The translations under genes were made by a program, and so were the position numbers. From positions 28,240 through 92,239 of the forward strand of contig JAGIAD010000015.1 of NCBI GenBank assembly GCA_017745075.1: a stretch of 64,000 nucleotides of DNA, in the 5' to 3' direction. Shown in pieces: positions 36,469-44,315 of this stretch; the first letter of the stretch is position 1, and each line of letters begins with the position of its first letter. The notes beneath the pieces were generated by a model. That model saw only the letters and a program-made list of their open reading frames with translations. It ran no database searches and had not been told where the DNA came from. This DNA comes from Sphingobacteriaceae bacterium. Lineage in GTDB: Bacteria; Bacteroidota; Bacteroidia; Sphingobacteriales; Sphingobacteriaceae.

Positions 36469-36727
36469 TCGTCCTTTCGACCGAAGCGCAGCGAAATGGA
36501 GAAATCTATAATAGAGTTCGTCATTCTGATCCGTACCTATCGGATTTATTTCAGAATCTATGAAATGGAAAGATCCTTCGACTCCGCTCAGGATAACAGA
36601 GCGCATCAGGTGCGTAAAAAAGAAATGAGGATTCCACAATAGCAGAATCCCCATCATCTAAATTAACGCTCTCATATACATAAACGCTGTAAAAACGATT
36701 TATTATATTAGCTATGAAATTTTTTTT
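36469..36727 (+). repeat. Long direct repeat, copy 1 (REP-like plus small-RNA-like element)
   Basis: About 259 bp, nearly identical to 36770-37026. It begins with a REP-like segment (CGACCGAAGCGCAGCGAAAT), continues with a second REP-like segment (CCTTCGACTCCGCTCAGGAT), then a hairpin and a conserved block, and ends in a T-run. A few substitutions separate the copies. Short frames in it are by-products. Confidence 0.85.
36616..36690 (-). ncRNA. Candidate small RNA/terminator element, copy 1
   Basis: On the minus strand a conserved block of about 33 nt leads into a hairpin ATGGGGATTC/GAATCCTCAT (plus-strand arms 36625-36634 and 36645-36654) and a T-rich tail. The same block and hairpin recur at 36916-36990 and 38871-38950. 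The block contains a 7-codon frame reading MYMRALI. No known RNA family was recognised. Confidence 0.4.
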
Positions 36728-36769
36728 CGTCTTGATTTGTGAATGCCCCTGTGGTCATTGCCCCCCTGG

Positions 36770-37026
36770 TCGTCATTTCGACCGAAGCGCAGCGAAATGG
36801 AGAAATCTATAATAGAGTTCGTCATTCTGATCCGTATCTATCGGATTTATTTCAGAATCTATGAAATGAAAAGATCCTTCGACTCCGCTCAGGATGACAG
36901 AGTGCTAGGATGCCTAAAAAAGAAATGAGGATTCCACAATAGCAGAATCCCCATCATCTAAATTAACGCTCTCACATACATAAACGCTATAAAAACGATT
37001 TATTGCGTCAGCTTTAAATTTTTTTT
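36770..37026 (+). repeat. Long direct repeat, copy 2
   Basis: Second copy of the 36469-36727 unit, offset by 300-301 bp, separated by about 42 bp of unrelated sequence. It ends 81 nt before the rpiA start. Confidence 0.85.
36916..36990 (-). ncRNA. Candidate small RNA/terminator element, copy 2
   Basis: Same minus-strand block and hairpin as copy 1. One base change in the block alters the second Met codon of the 7-codon frame to GTG. Confidence 0.4.
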
Positions 37027-37107
37027 CATTTTTCGCATTGGTGTGTATCGAACGAAACAAAATAAATGTTTTCATAATGTGTAACATTTAACTCTTATTT
37101 TTACTTT

Positions 37108-37797
37108 ATGGAAAAGACCAATCAAAACCAGCAGGATGCCGAAAAACAGTCTGCCGCCCTGGCAGCTGTAAAATATATTAAAGATGGCGATGTTGTGGGC
37201 TTAGGTACAGGTTCTACCACCACTTTTGCCATTAAAGCATTGGGAAAACTGGTAAAGGAAGGTTTGAATATTACCGCTGCAGCCAGTTCTGTTGCGACAG
37301 AAAAACTGGCCAAATCTTTGGGCATCGAAATTCTCGATCTGGGCAGTTTAAGCACAATCGACATCAGTATTGACGGTGCCGACGAATTTACCGAATCGCT
37401 CGATTTGATTAAAGGTGGAGGTGGTGCACTTTTCAGAGAGAAAATTATTGCTTCTCTAAGTAAAAATGCCATCGTAATTACTGATGCTTCGAAAAAGGTA
37501 AAAAAACTGGGTGCCTTTACCGTACCTGTTGAAGTTATTTCATTGGCATACCAGTATGTTTTTGATCAGATCGCCCTATTGGGTGGGCAAGGCAAACTCA
37601 GGGTAAAAGAAAATGAAACCTTTATTACCGATAACGGAAATGTGATTATTGATGTTGATTTTGGCCTGATTGATGATCCTGCTAAGCTGGCTTCCAATCT
37701 CAACCAGATTAATGGTGTGCTCGCCCATGGTTTGTTTATCAACATCACCTCGAAAGTAATTATGAGCGAAGGGATGGAAATCATCATCTTTGAATAA
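37108..37797 (+). CDS. rpiA: Ribose-5-phosphate isomerase A
   Basis: 229 residues, usual length. Signatures: DGDVVGLGTGSTTTFAIKAL, DISIDGADEF with the catalytic-site Asp residues, and LIKGGGGALFREKIIA. It interconverts ribose 5-phosphate and ribulose 5-phosphate in the pentose phosphate pathway (cytoplasm). It stands alone between repeat-rich spacers, and no TAnnTTTG element was seen in its leader. Confidence 0.96.
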   Translation: MEKTNQNQQDAEKQSAALAAVKYIKDGDVVGLGTGSTTTFAIKALGKLVKEGLNITAAASSVATEKLAKSLGIEILDLGSLSTIDISIDGADEFTESLDLIKGGGGALFREKIIASLSKNAIVITDASKKVKKLGAFTVPVEVISLAYQYVFDQIALLGGQGKLRVKENETFITDNGNVIIDVDFGLIDDPAKLASNLNQINGVLAHGLFINITSKVIMSEGMEIIIFE

Positions 37798-38130
37798 GGT
37801 TGGTTATTGGTTCAGTAGTCATTGGTTTATTGGTTAATGGTTCATAGTCTAATCTAAAATAGTTCAATCGCCATTGGTCAATAGTTTATAGTCAATAGCC
37901 TGGTGCGTTATTACTTCATAGCCATTAGTTCTCAATTGATTATTGATTTTTGATTTTTGATCATTGATTATTGGTCTTGATTATTATCCTTCATCGTCAT
38001 TGCGAACCGAAGGGCAGGGAGGGGTGTGAGCGTGAAGCAATCTTATCCGAAGTTCATTCGTTATTGATGTATTGAAAATTGAATATTTGTGCTTGATCAT
38101 CTGCCAACTGGTCAATGAAAATTGTTTATT
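37798..38130 (+). repeat. Degenerate seven-base-period repeats with a REP-like segment
   Basis: After rpiA the spacer is filled with variants of ATTGGTT, TCATTGG, CAATAGT and TTGATTA in roughly heptad phase to about 37990. A REP-like segment follows at 37995-38045 (CGTCATTGCGAACCGAAGG ... GAAGCAATCTT). No gene is seen in 37798-38298. Confidence 0.6.
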
Positions 38131-38270
38131 GGATATTGATCATCCTGCATTCACCGGTAAAATCACATCTTCTTAAATTTTCTAAAAATTTTTACCGACG
38201 GTTTTATTTCACTCACCGATAAAACATCGTAACTGGAGGAAAAACCATTCCCTGGCCTGCATTTCTGTGC

Positions 38271-38278
38271 TACATTTG
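38271..38278 (+). promoter_or_regulatory. -7 promoter element
   Basis: TACATTTG, an exact TAnnTTTG, 20 nt before the ATG at 38299, which gives a very short leader. Confidence 0.55.
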
Positions 38279-38298
38279 AATCATAAAAACAAACAGTA

Positions 38299-38688
38299 AT
38301 GGAAACTTTCATCAAAAAAAATCACGCTGATAAACAATTAGGTTTAGGCATTTTAATCTTAGTAATCGGTTCTGTATACTTACTTAGAAATACAGGCGTC
38401 GACGTTCCTCATTGGATATTGAGATGGCATACCATTATGTTTGCTGCAGGCTTGTGGATAGGTTACCGCAAAAATTTTGAAGGAAACGGCTGGCTGGCAT
38501 TAACCATCATAGGTGGCCTATTTACCTTTAGATCAATCAGCATTTTTGATTTCAGTCTATCGGGGATCAGTGTTCCTTTGGTATTAATCGGATTGGGTAT
38601 ATACATGGTCATGAAACCTAAAAAAGTTCAAAACTTCGATCAATATTTCGAAAAGAAACCAGTTGACTTTGACAATAAAGCAGAATAA
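38299..38688 (+). CDS. Small membrane protein, LiaI/LiaF-transmembrane-like
   Basis: 129 residues with about four hydrophobic segments: 16-31 (LGLGILILVIGSVYLL), 45-60 (HTIMFAAGLWIGYRKN), 67-83 (LALTIIGGLFTFRSISI) and 92-110 (ISVPLVLIGLGIYMVMKP). The layout resembles the small LiaI/LiaF-type (DUF5668-like) membrane domain seen with cell-envelope stress genes. The C-terminus is charged (KKVQNFDQYFEKKPVDFDN). It is monocistronic, with its own promoter element and terminator. Function is unknown. Confidence 0.75.
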   Translation: METFIKKNHADKQLGLGILILVIGSVYLLRNTGVDVPHWILRWHTIMFAAGLWIGYRKNFEGNGWLALTIIGGLFTFRSISIFDFSLSGISVPLVLIGLGIYMVMKPKKVQNFDQYFEKKPVDFDNKAE

Positions 38689-38715
38689 AAATTATAACTC
38701 TATCATATATTTTGG

Positions 38716-38749
38716 AAAGGGACATTTTTGAACAGGTGTCCCTTTTTTT
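38716..38749 (+). terminator. Rho-independent terminator
   Basis: Stem AAAGGGACA (38716-38724) / TGTCCCTTT (38737-38745), followed by more T. Confidence 0.88.
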
Positions 38750-38870
38750 ATTGGTAAACTGCGCAGAGCATGGAGCTGGGAGTATAGGATGCTTTGCAAT
38801 ATGCAAAACCACAATTGGAAAAGCGTATAGAGCTTGAAGCACTATGCCCTCTGCTGTCCACTCCATGCTG

Positions 38871-38950
38871 AAAAAAGAAACGGGGATTCCACCCTTAGGC
38901 AGTATCCCCGTCATCTAAATTAACGCTCTCATATACATAAACGTTGTAAT
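38871..38950 (-). ncRNA. Candidate small RNA/terminator element, copy 3 (also downstream of the araC-type gene)
   Basis: Minus-strand hairpin ACGGGGAT/ATCCCCGT (arms 38880-38887 and 38904-38911) plus TTCTTTTTTC, preceded by the block shared with 36616-36690 and 36916-36990. Compared with those copies, the stem changes T-A to C-G and G-T to G-C. It could simply terminate the araC-type gene at 38994, or be a separate RNA. Confidence 0.5.
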
Positions 38951-38993
38951 TGGAATATATTGTGTTGAGTTTAATTTTTTTTTATTTTTTTTG

Positions 38994-39980
38994 CTAAACC
39001 TGTAAAACAGGAGCTGCTTTATGGTATTTGTTACGGTATTCAATTGGGGTTAAGCCGGTAATTTTTTTAAAAACATCCCTGAACGATTTGGTGTCTGTAT
39101 AACCCACATCGAACATCACTTCAGTAATATTTTTTCTGCTCGATTCGAAACTCCGTTTAGCTGCTTCAATTTTAACCCTTTGGATGTATTCGATTACTGT
39201 ATTTTTGGTTGCACTTTTAAATCTCCGCTCAAAACTCCTCCGGCCCAGGGCAAGCATATCTGCCAGTTGATCTACCGTAATCCGTTCCTGGTAGTTTCCG
39301 TCGATAAATTCCTGGGCTTTTTTAATTTTTGCATCCTCATGGCCTTTTTGCCCCTGAAACATCATGAAAGCCAGCTGACTTTCGCGATCGATATCAATAG
39401 CGAAGTATTTTGCTGCTAAAATTGCAGTATCGCGATCGGTATATTTTTCTACAAGATATAAAAGCAGGTTCCAGTACGAATTTGCGCCACCACTCGAATA
39501 TAATCCCTGTGCATCGGTAATAATGCTGCCATCAACCAATTCTACGTCAGGAAACATTTCCCTGAACTGATTGGCAAACAACCAGTGTGTAGAACATTTC
39601 CGGCCGTTTAATAAACCTGTAGAGGCCAATAAAAATGCACCTAAACAAAGTGAGGCCACTTCGGCACCTTTTGCATGCTGTTTTACCATCCACGGTATCA
39701 GATCCTGGTTTGCCTCCATGGCATAACCTACATTACCACTTATTGCCGGAACAAAAATGAGATCGGTGTGTTCCACTTCATGCAATAATTTATCGGCATG
39801 TACCGAGAAAAGATTGTTGTTAAGCTTTACCTCTTTGGTCATGGCCACAAGCTCCACTTTAAAAAGCGGCAATTTGCCCGATGCCTGCAAAAATTCGTTA
39901 ACAGCGGTAAATAAGTAACGTGGATCTGCAATGGCCTCGATCACGGCAGTCTCTGGAATTAAGATAGATACGTGTTTCAT
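38994..39980 (-). CDS. GlxA-type transcriptional regulator (DJ-1/PfpI-like domain plus AraC HTH)
   Basis: 328 residues. The N-terminal DJ-1/PfpI-like domain spans about 1-190, with the nucleophile-elbow Cys at 112 (VASLCLGAFLLASTG). The C-terminal AraC-type double HTH spans about 220-318 (ITVDQLADMLALGRRSFERR; VMFDVGYTDTKSFRDVFKKI; TGLTPIEYRNKY). Such regulators sense small metabolites and usually control neighbouring genes. It is divergent from the VOC/DoxX pair 166 nt away, which may be its targets. A near-perfect promoter ends about 5 nt before the ATG. Confidence 0.92.
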   Translation of the reverse strand: MKHVSILIPETAVIEAIADPRYLFTAVNEFLQASGKLPLFKVELVAMTKEVKLNNNLFSVHADKLLHEVEHTDLIFVPAISGNVGYAMEANQDLIPWMVKQHAKGAEVASLCLGAFLLASTGLLNGRKCSTHWLFANQFREMFPDVELVDGSIITDAQGLYSSGGANSYWNLLLYLVEKYTDRDTAILAAKYFAIDIDRESQLAFMMFQGQKGHEDAKIKKAQEFIDGNYQERITVDQLADMLALGRRSFERRFKSATKNTVIEYIQRVKIEAAKRSFESSRKNITEVMFDVGYTDTKSFRDVFKKITGLTPIEYRNKYHKAAPVLQV

Positions 39981-39984
39981 ATCT

Positions 39985-40015
39985 CAAATATAGCAAGGCT
40001 ATTTGTCGTAAACAA
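39985..40015 (-). promoter_or_regulatory. Strong Bacteroidota-type promoter, possibly giving a leaderless mRNA
   Basis: Read on the minus strand: TTG (40015-40013), 20 nt, then TATATTTG (39992-39985). The expected start of transcription is within a few nt of the ATG at 39980. Confidence 0.6.
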
Positions 40016-40145
40016 CCCCCGCAATTGTCGTTTCTGCGTGTTCCACTTGCTGTAATCTCCCTGTATGTTTGTAGTGTTAAGGGCTGGTGCCAAAATGTAT
40101 AGTGTAGGAACCGATTGCTGTATGGCATCAAAAAAATAGTAACAA

Positions 40146-40559
40146 ATGGCTAGCATAAATTCATATCTCACTTTTAATGGGAATTGCAGGGAAGCAATGA
40201 CTTTTTACCAGGAATGCCTCGGTGGAGAACTAACGCTCGAAACCATTGGGGAATCAGCTCGTGCCGAAAAAATACCAAATATCATACGTAGGAGCATTGT
40301 GCATGCCGTTTTAGCTAAAGATGAAATGGTAATTATGGGCACTGATATGGTTGAAGAAAGAGGGCTTGTAAAAGGAAACGCTGTTTCTATGATGCTCAAT
40401 TGCAATTCTGAAGAGGAGGCAAAGATTTTTTACCATAAACTTTCAGAGGGAGGCAGAGCCTCGCATCCTTTACAGGAAAATTTTGGTGGGGTACTTTTTG
40501 GCGATCTAACAGATCGTTTTGGGAATAATTGGCTAATTAATTACGACAAAAACAGATAA
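40146..40559 (+). CDS. VOC (PhnB-like glyoxalase-fold) protein
   Basis: 137 residues. The sequence has the PhnB-type layout: INSYLTFNGNCREAMTFYQECLGGEL at the N-terminus, MVIMGTD in the middle, VSMMLNCNSEEEAKIFYHKL, and FGGVLFGDLTDRFGNNWLIN at the end. Members are small metal-binding or lactoylglutathione-lyase-fold proteins, mostly of unknown substrate. The DoxX-like gene follows after 2 nt, so the two form an operon. Confidence 0.88.
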   Translation: MASINSYLTFNGNCREAMTFYQECLGGELTLETIGESARAEKIPNIIRRSIVHAVLAKDEMVIMGTDMVEERGLVKGNAVSMMLNCNSEEEAKIFYHKLSEGGRASHPLQENFGGVLFGDLTDRFGNNWLINYDKNR

Positions 40560-40561
40560 AC

Positions 40562-40939
40562 ATGAAAAAATTAACAACCTGGTATTGGATTATAACGATT
40601 ATTTTCGCCCTAATGATGATTATGGATGGTTTTGGTGGGATAACACAACAGGAGGCTGGTAAAGAAGTGTTTAAACACCTTGGTTATCCCATGTACATGC
40701 TCATCATTGTAGGCGTTGCAAAATTGCTTGGGGCAGTATCCATTTTACAGAATAAATATACAGTGATAAAAGAGTGGGCATACGCAGGTTTTGCCATCAA
40801 TTTTATTGGCGCCTTTGTTTCAAGGGCATTTGTTGGCGATGGTGTATCACTTCTGATTCCGCCACTTGTTGCCTTGGTTATTATGTTTATTCCATACATT
40901 TTATGGAAAAAGCTTCAGGCAAATGTTAAAAATAGTTAA
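40562..40939 (+). CDS. DoxX-like membrane protein
   Basis: 125 residues with four hydrophobic segments: about 6-28 (TWYWIITIIFALMMIMDGFGG), 44-62 (MYMLIIVGVAKLLGAVSIL), 72-90 (EWAYAGFAINFIGAFVSR) and 97-115 (LLIPPLVALVIMFIPYILW). The pattern FKHLGYP...VGVAKLLGAV is typical of DoxX-like proteins. The biochemical role is not established. It is transcribed with the VOC gene. Confidence 0.85.
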   Translation: MKKLTTWYWIITIIFALMMIMDGFGGITQQEAGKEVFKHLGYPMYMLIIVGVAKLLGAVSILQNKYTVIKEWAYAGFAINFIGAFVSRAFVGDGVSLLIPPLVALVIMFIPYILWKKLQANVKNS

Positions 40940-40986
40940 AACTAAATAATTAGTTTTATTATAGGCTTTTGAGAATCAAATATTGT

Positions 40987-40994
40987 TAACTTTG
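40987..40994 (+). promoter_or_regulatory. -7 promoter element of the alpha/beta hydrolase gene
   Basis: TAACTTTG, an exact TAnnTTTG, about 100 nt before the ATG at 41095. Confidence 0.5.
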
Positions 40995-41094
40995 GGTATT
41001 GTAAAACAACCAAACACAGTGCATAAACCGGTTCATGATTTCAGGCTAATGTGGAATCATAATGGTTTAATCACCCTAAAACAATATTATACGA

Positions 41095-42414
41095 ATGAAA
41101 AAGAGCCTTTTATTCATAATCGCTTTATTATTTACAACATCAGCATTCTCTCAAAATGTTATCCAACTGTTTAATAGTGCAAACGATTTTTTTAAGCTAT
41201 TACAGGAAGAGAAATTTACAAATGCACATGCCTTTTTTGACGATACGCTAAAAACCAAATTAACAGAAGAAAATTTAAAGAAACTTTGGGTCGATATAGG
41301 TTCCAAATATGGCAAGGCCGAATCTTTTGATGCCATTCAGAGTAAGGCGCAGGGCGAATTTTTTGCTGTAACTGTTGAGGGTAAATTTGCCAACGGAGAT
41401 CAGAATTTTATAGTAGGCTTTAATAAAATGCAAAAAATTGTAGGGATTTTCCTTGCACCCTCCAAAAAAGTAACCACCTATTTAAAACCGGCTTATGTTG
41501 ATACGGCACTGTACGTAGAAAAATCAGTCTATATCGGTCCTGCAGGTAAACAGGTAGCAGCCATTATTACCACACCAAAAAATGTCAAAAATTTTCCGGT
41601 GGTAGTTTTTGTGCATGGTTCAGGTCCGGCAGATATGGATGAAACAGTAGGGGCCAATAAGCCGTTTAAAGATCTGGCCGGCGGACTTGCTTCTAAAGGG
41701 ATTGGTTCAGTTCGCTACGTTAAAAGAACGCTCATTTATCCGAATGAATTTGTGAGCCCTTATACGGTAAAAGAAGAAGTTTTGGATGATGCCAGTGCCG
41801 CTATTGCTGTTGCCAAAACAGCGGTAGGCGCCGACCCGAAAAATGTTTTTGTATTTGGGCATAGCCTTGGTGGGATGTTAGCCCCTAAAATTGCAACACT
41901 TTCGCCTGATTTAGCTGGAATTATTTTAGCCGCTGCGCCCGCCAGAAAGCTGACCGATGTAATTGTTGATCAGAATCAATACATGTTCGATCAGGCCAAT
42001 GATACCACTGCTGCCTTTAAAAAACAACTGGCTGACGCCATGATTGAAATTGATAAAAGCAGAATCTCTCAATTGGGAACCACGATAAAACCCGATTCTA
42101 TTATTTTAGGCCTGCCGGCAAAATACTGGGCAGATTTAAACAGTTATAACCAGGTTGCAACAGCAAAAAGCCTGTCGAAACCACGCATATATGTTTTACA
42201 GGGGGGGAATGATTTTCAGGTAAGCAAAACAGATTTCGATTTATGGAATGAAGCCTTAGGAAAGAAGAAAAATGTAACCCTTAAATTTTACCCGGATTTA
42301 AATCATCTGTTAAGTCCGCAAAGCGGAAAAGGAACCATGGCCCAATATCAGGCGGCGGCAAGCGTATCAGATGTTTTGGTAAACGATCTTGTACTTTGGA
42401 TTAAAGCAAAATAA
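41095..42414 (+). CDS. Secreted alpha/beta hydrolase with N-terminal DUF3887-like domain
   Basis: 439 residues, signal peptide MKKSLLFIIALLFTTSAFSQ. Residues about 25-125 look like the DUF3887 substrate-binding domain (NDFFKLLQEEKFTNAHAFFD; GNGDQ-type segment ANGDQNFIVGF). The hydrolase domain follows: FVHGSGPADMD (oxyanion region), GHSLGG at 255-260 with nucleophile Ser257, YVLQGGNDFQV and LNHLL carrying the likely His. It is probably a periplasmic esterase or peptidase. It is monocistronic with its own promoter element and terminator. Confidence 0.9.
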   Translation: MKKSLLFIIALLFTTSAFSQNVIQLFNSANDFFKLLQEEKFTNAHAFFDDTLKTKLTEENLKKLWVDIGSKYGKAESFDAIQSKAQGEFFAVTVEGKFANGDQNFIVGFNKMQKIVGIFLAPSKKVTTYLKPAYVDTALYVEKSVYIGPAGKQVAAIITTPKNVKNFPVVVFVHGSGPADMDETVGANKPFKDLAGGLASKGIGSVRYVKRTLIYPNEFVSPYTVKEEVLDDASAAIAVAKTAVGADPKNVFVFGHSLGGMLAPKIATLSPDLAGIILAAAPARKLTDVIVDQNQYMFDQANDTTAAFKKQLADAMIEIDKSRISQLGTTIKPDSIILGLPAKYWADLNSYNQVATAKSLSKPRIYVLQGGNDFQVSKTDFDLWNEALGKKKNVTLKFYPDLNHLLSPQSGKGTMAQYQAAASVSDVLVNDLVLWIKAK

Positions 42415-42444
42415 CAACCTTACAGATACGATCTGAAAGATAAA

Positions 42445-42470
42445 AGCTCCGAAATTTCGGGGCTTTTTTT
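42445..42470 (+). terminator. Rho-independent terminator
   Basis: Stem AGCTCCGA (42445-42452) / TCGGGGCT (42457-42464) with one T-G pair, followed by a T-run. Confidence 0.88.
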
Positions 42471-42547
42471 ATGACTGTGGCAGGATGATCAAAAACTATT
42501 CATAAAAATAGCGGTTTAATTTAGAGAGTCTCATCATCGCCGTTATT

Positions 42548-43519
42548 ATGTCAACAAAGAAAAAAATTACCTTAAAAGCAATCTGGGCTATTTTAAAAGC
42601 ATCGTTCACAGGGTTTACAGATCACAAAGTAACAAAGTTAAGTGGTTCGTTAGCTTATTATACGGTTTTTTCTATGGCTCCTTTATTGGTGGTGATTATT
42701 TCTTTATGTGGCATATTTTTAGGCCGCGAAATTGCTGAAGGCCAGGTTTACGCACAGTTGGAAGGCTTCTTAGGAAGGGAATCGGCATCTTCGTTGCAAC
42801 AGCTGATTAAAAATGCCTATTTAGATGGGAAAAGCACTATTGCCTTGATTATCGGCATTTTTACACTATTGCTTGGGGCGACCACTGTTTTCGGAGATAT
42901 CCAGGATTCTATCAATACAATCTGGGGATTAAAACCAAAACCTAAAAGGGGCTGGGTAAAGATGTTACAGAACAGGTTCTTGTCTTTTTCTGTGATCATC
43001 AGTTTGGGTTTTGTATTATTGGTTTCGCTTGCGATAACATCAGTGCTGGATGCTTTTAGCAGCCGCTTACAGGCCAGGTTTGCAGAGGTATCGGTAATTG
43101 TATTTTACATTATTAACCAAGTGGTAACCCTTGCGGTTATCTCATTAATATTTGGAGTAATATTTAAGGTTTTACCCGATGCCATTATAAAATGGCGCGA
43201 TATTATTGCCGGTGCAATGGTAACGGCACTGCTGTTTATGATCGGTAAATTTGCCATTTCAATTTATATCGGACAAAGTAATGTTGGTGGTACTTACGGT
43301 GCAGCAGGATCACTTGTTGTGGTTCTGCTCTGGACCTATTATTCATCAATCATCTTATATTTTGGTGCCGAATTTACCAAAGCCTATGCGGTTGCCTTTG
43401 GATCGGAGATTTACCCTTCTCATTATGCGGTTACCACGAAAGAGATTGAAGTAGAAACGGAAGGTAAGTCAATTCAGGATAACCACGCTGAAATTAAAGA
43501 AGAAGTGAAAAAATCATAA
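42548..43519 (+). CDS. YihY/BrkB-family inner-membrane protein
   Basis: 323 residues with about six transmembrane segments. Family features are HKVTKLSGSLAYYTVFSMAPLLVVIIS at the N-terminus, LLGATTVFGDIQDSINTIWG, ALLFMIGKFAISIYIGQSNV, and TYGAAGSLVVVLLWTYYSS followed by ILYFGAEFTKAYA. The C-terminal 45 residues are charged and cytoplasmic. The family is widespread, once annotated as RNase BN, with no firm function. The neighbouring yjbQ-type gene is convergent and its stop lies 1 nt away. Confidence 0.92.
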   Translation: MSTKKKITLKAIWAILKASFTGFTDHKVTKLSGSLAYYTVFSMAPLLVVIISLCGIFLGREIAEGQVYAQLEGFLGRESASSLQQLIKNAYLDGKSTIALIIGIFTLLLGATTVFGDIQDSINTIWGLKPKPKRGWVKMLQNRFLSFSVIISLGFVLLVSLAITSVLDAFSSRLQARFAEVSVIVFYIINQVVTLAVISLIFGVIFKVLPDAIIKWRDIIAGAMVTALLFMIGKFAISIYIGQSNVGGTYGAAGSLVVVLLWTYYSSIILYFGAEFTKAYAVAFGSEIYPSHYAVTTKEIEVETEGKSIQDNHAEIKEEVKKS

Positions 43520-43520
43520 A

Positions 43521-43943
43521 TCACTCGCCCCATGCAGTAATGATCAATCTTCTTTGTCCGCCCCGGTTGCGGTGCTCGCAAAGGTAAACTCCTTGCCAGG
43601 TGCCAAGAGCCAAGCGGCCATTCCTGATTGGAACAGTAACCGAACTCCCCAGGATTGCCGATTTTAGATGGGCAGGCATATCGTCTGATCCTTCATAATC
43701 ATGTTCATAATCAGGATCGTTTTCTTTAACCGTTTTATTGAAGAACATTTCGAAATCCATTCGAACTGTGGGATCAGCATTTTCGTTAATGGTAAGCGAG
43801 GCAGAAGTGTGCTGAATAAAAATCTGGCAGATGCCGATGTTAATCTCATCAAGGTGGGGTAGGGCATCCTCAATCTCATTGGTAATGATATGGAAACCTC
43901 TTCTTCTTTCTCTAAGGGTTAATACTTGCTGGTAAATTTTCAT
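43521..43943 (-). CDS. YjbQ family protein (secondary thiamine-phosphate synthase type)
   Basis: 140 residues, whole-family length. Signatures: IFIQHTSASLTINENADPTV, the acidic stretch DYEHDYEGSDDMPAHLKSAI, and LALGTWQGVYLCEHRNRGGQ. Some members have weak thiamine-phosphate synthase activity; the physiological role is uncertain. It is convergent with the YihY gene. Confidence 0.92.
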   Translation of the reverse strand: MKIYQQVLTLRERRRGFHIITNEIEDALPHLDEINIGICQIFIQHTSASLTINENADPTVRMDFEMFFNKTVKENDPDYEHDYEGSDDMPAHLKSAILGSSVTVPIRNGRLALGTWQGVYLCEHRNRGGQRRLIITAWGE

Positions 43944-44114
43944 AGATTTTAACTCGTTTAAATTTCCAAGACACCGTATCGGAAATTAATATGCTTTCAG
44001 ATTCATGAAATAAGGCTAAATTTTTTAAAAACAAGATCTATCCTGAACTGAATTAATTGTCATCCTGAGGGATAATTAATGTATAAAAATCAATATGGTC
44101 GACAGCCCGCTCAG

Positions 44115-44241
44115 GATCGTCATTTCGAGTGGAGTGCAAAGCAGTCGAGAACCACGGTTGCTCAGCGAAGCTAAATCTGTTACTATAGATTTCTCCATTT
44201 CGCTGCCGGCAAAACCGGCTGGCTCCAGTCGAAATGACGAT
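44115..44241. repeat. REP-like composite palindrome
   Basis: ATCGTCATTTCGAGTGGAG at the left end is nearly the reverse complement of CTCCAGTCGAAATGACGAT at the right end. TAGATTTCTCCATTTCGCTG lies in between, and seven T follow. Spacer 43944-44315 holds no gene. Confidence 0.65.
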
Positions 44242-44315
44242 TTTTTTATAAGATTTGTCAATTGTAGCCGATCTAAAGACCTGTCATACGTATTATTCAA
44301 ATCAACCTTAATGTT

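Noticed and set aside
36442-36928. Frames of 61-71 codons within the duplicated repeats (minus 36442-36657, plus 36743-36928)
   Set aside because: They are made of REP-like and hairpin sequence and their wording (for example SVILSGVEGSF) comes from the repeat itself.
37798-38130. Possible CRISPR array because of repetitive text
   Set aside because: The period is seven bases with drifting words and no spacers of constant length; this is not a CRISPR layout.
40983-41174. 63-codon frame before the alpha/beta hydrolase
   Set aside because: It overlaps the hydrolase signal peptide in another frame and includes the promoter element.
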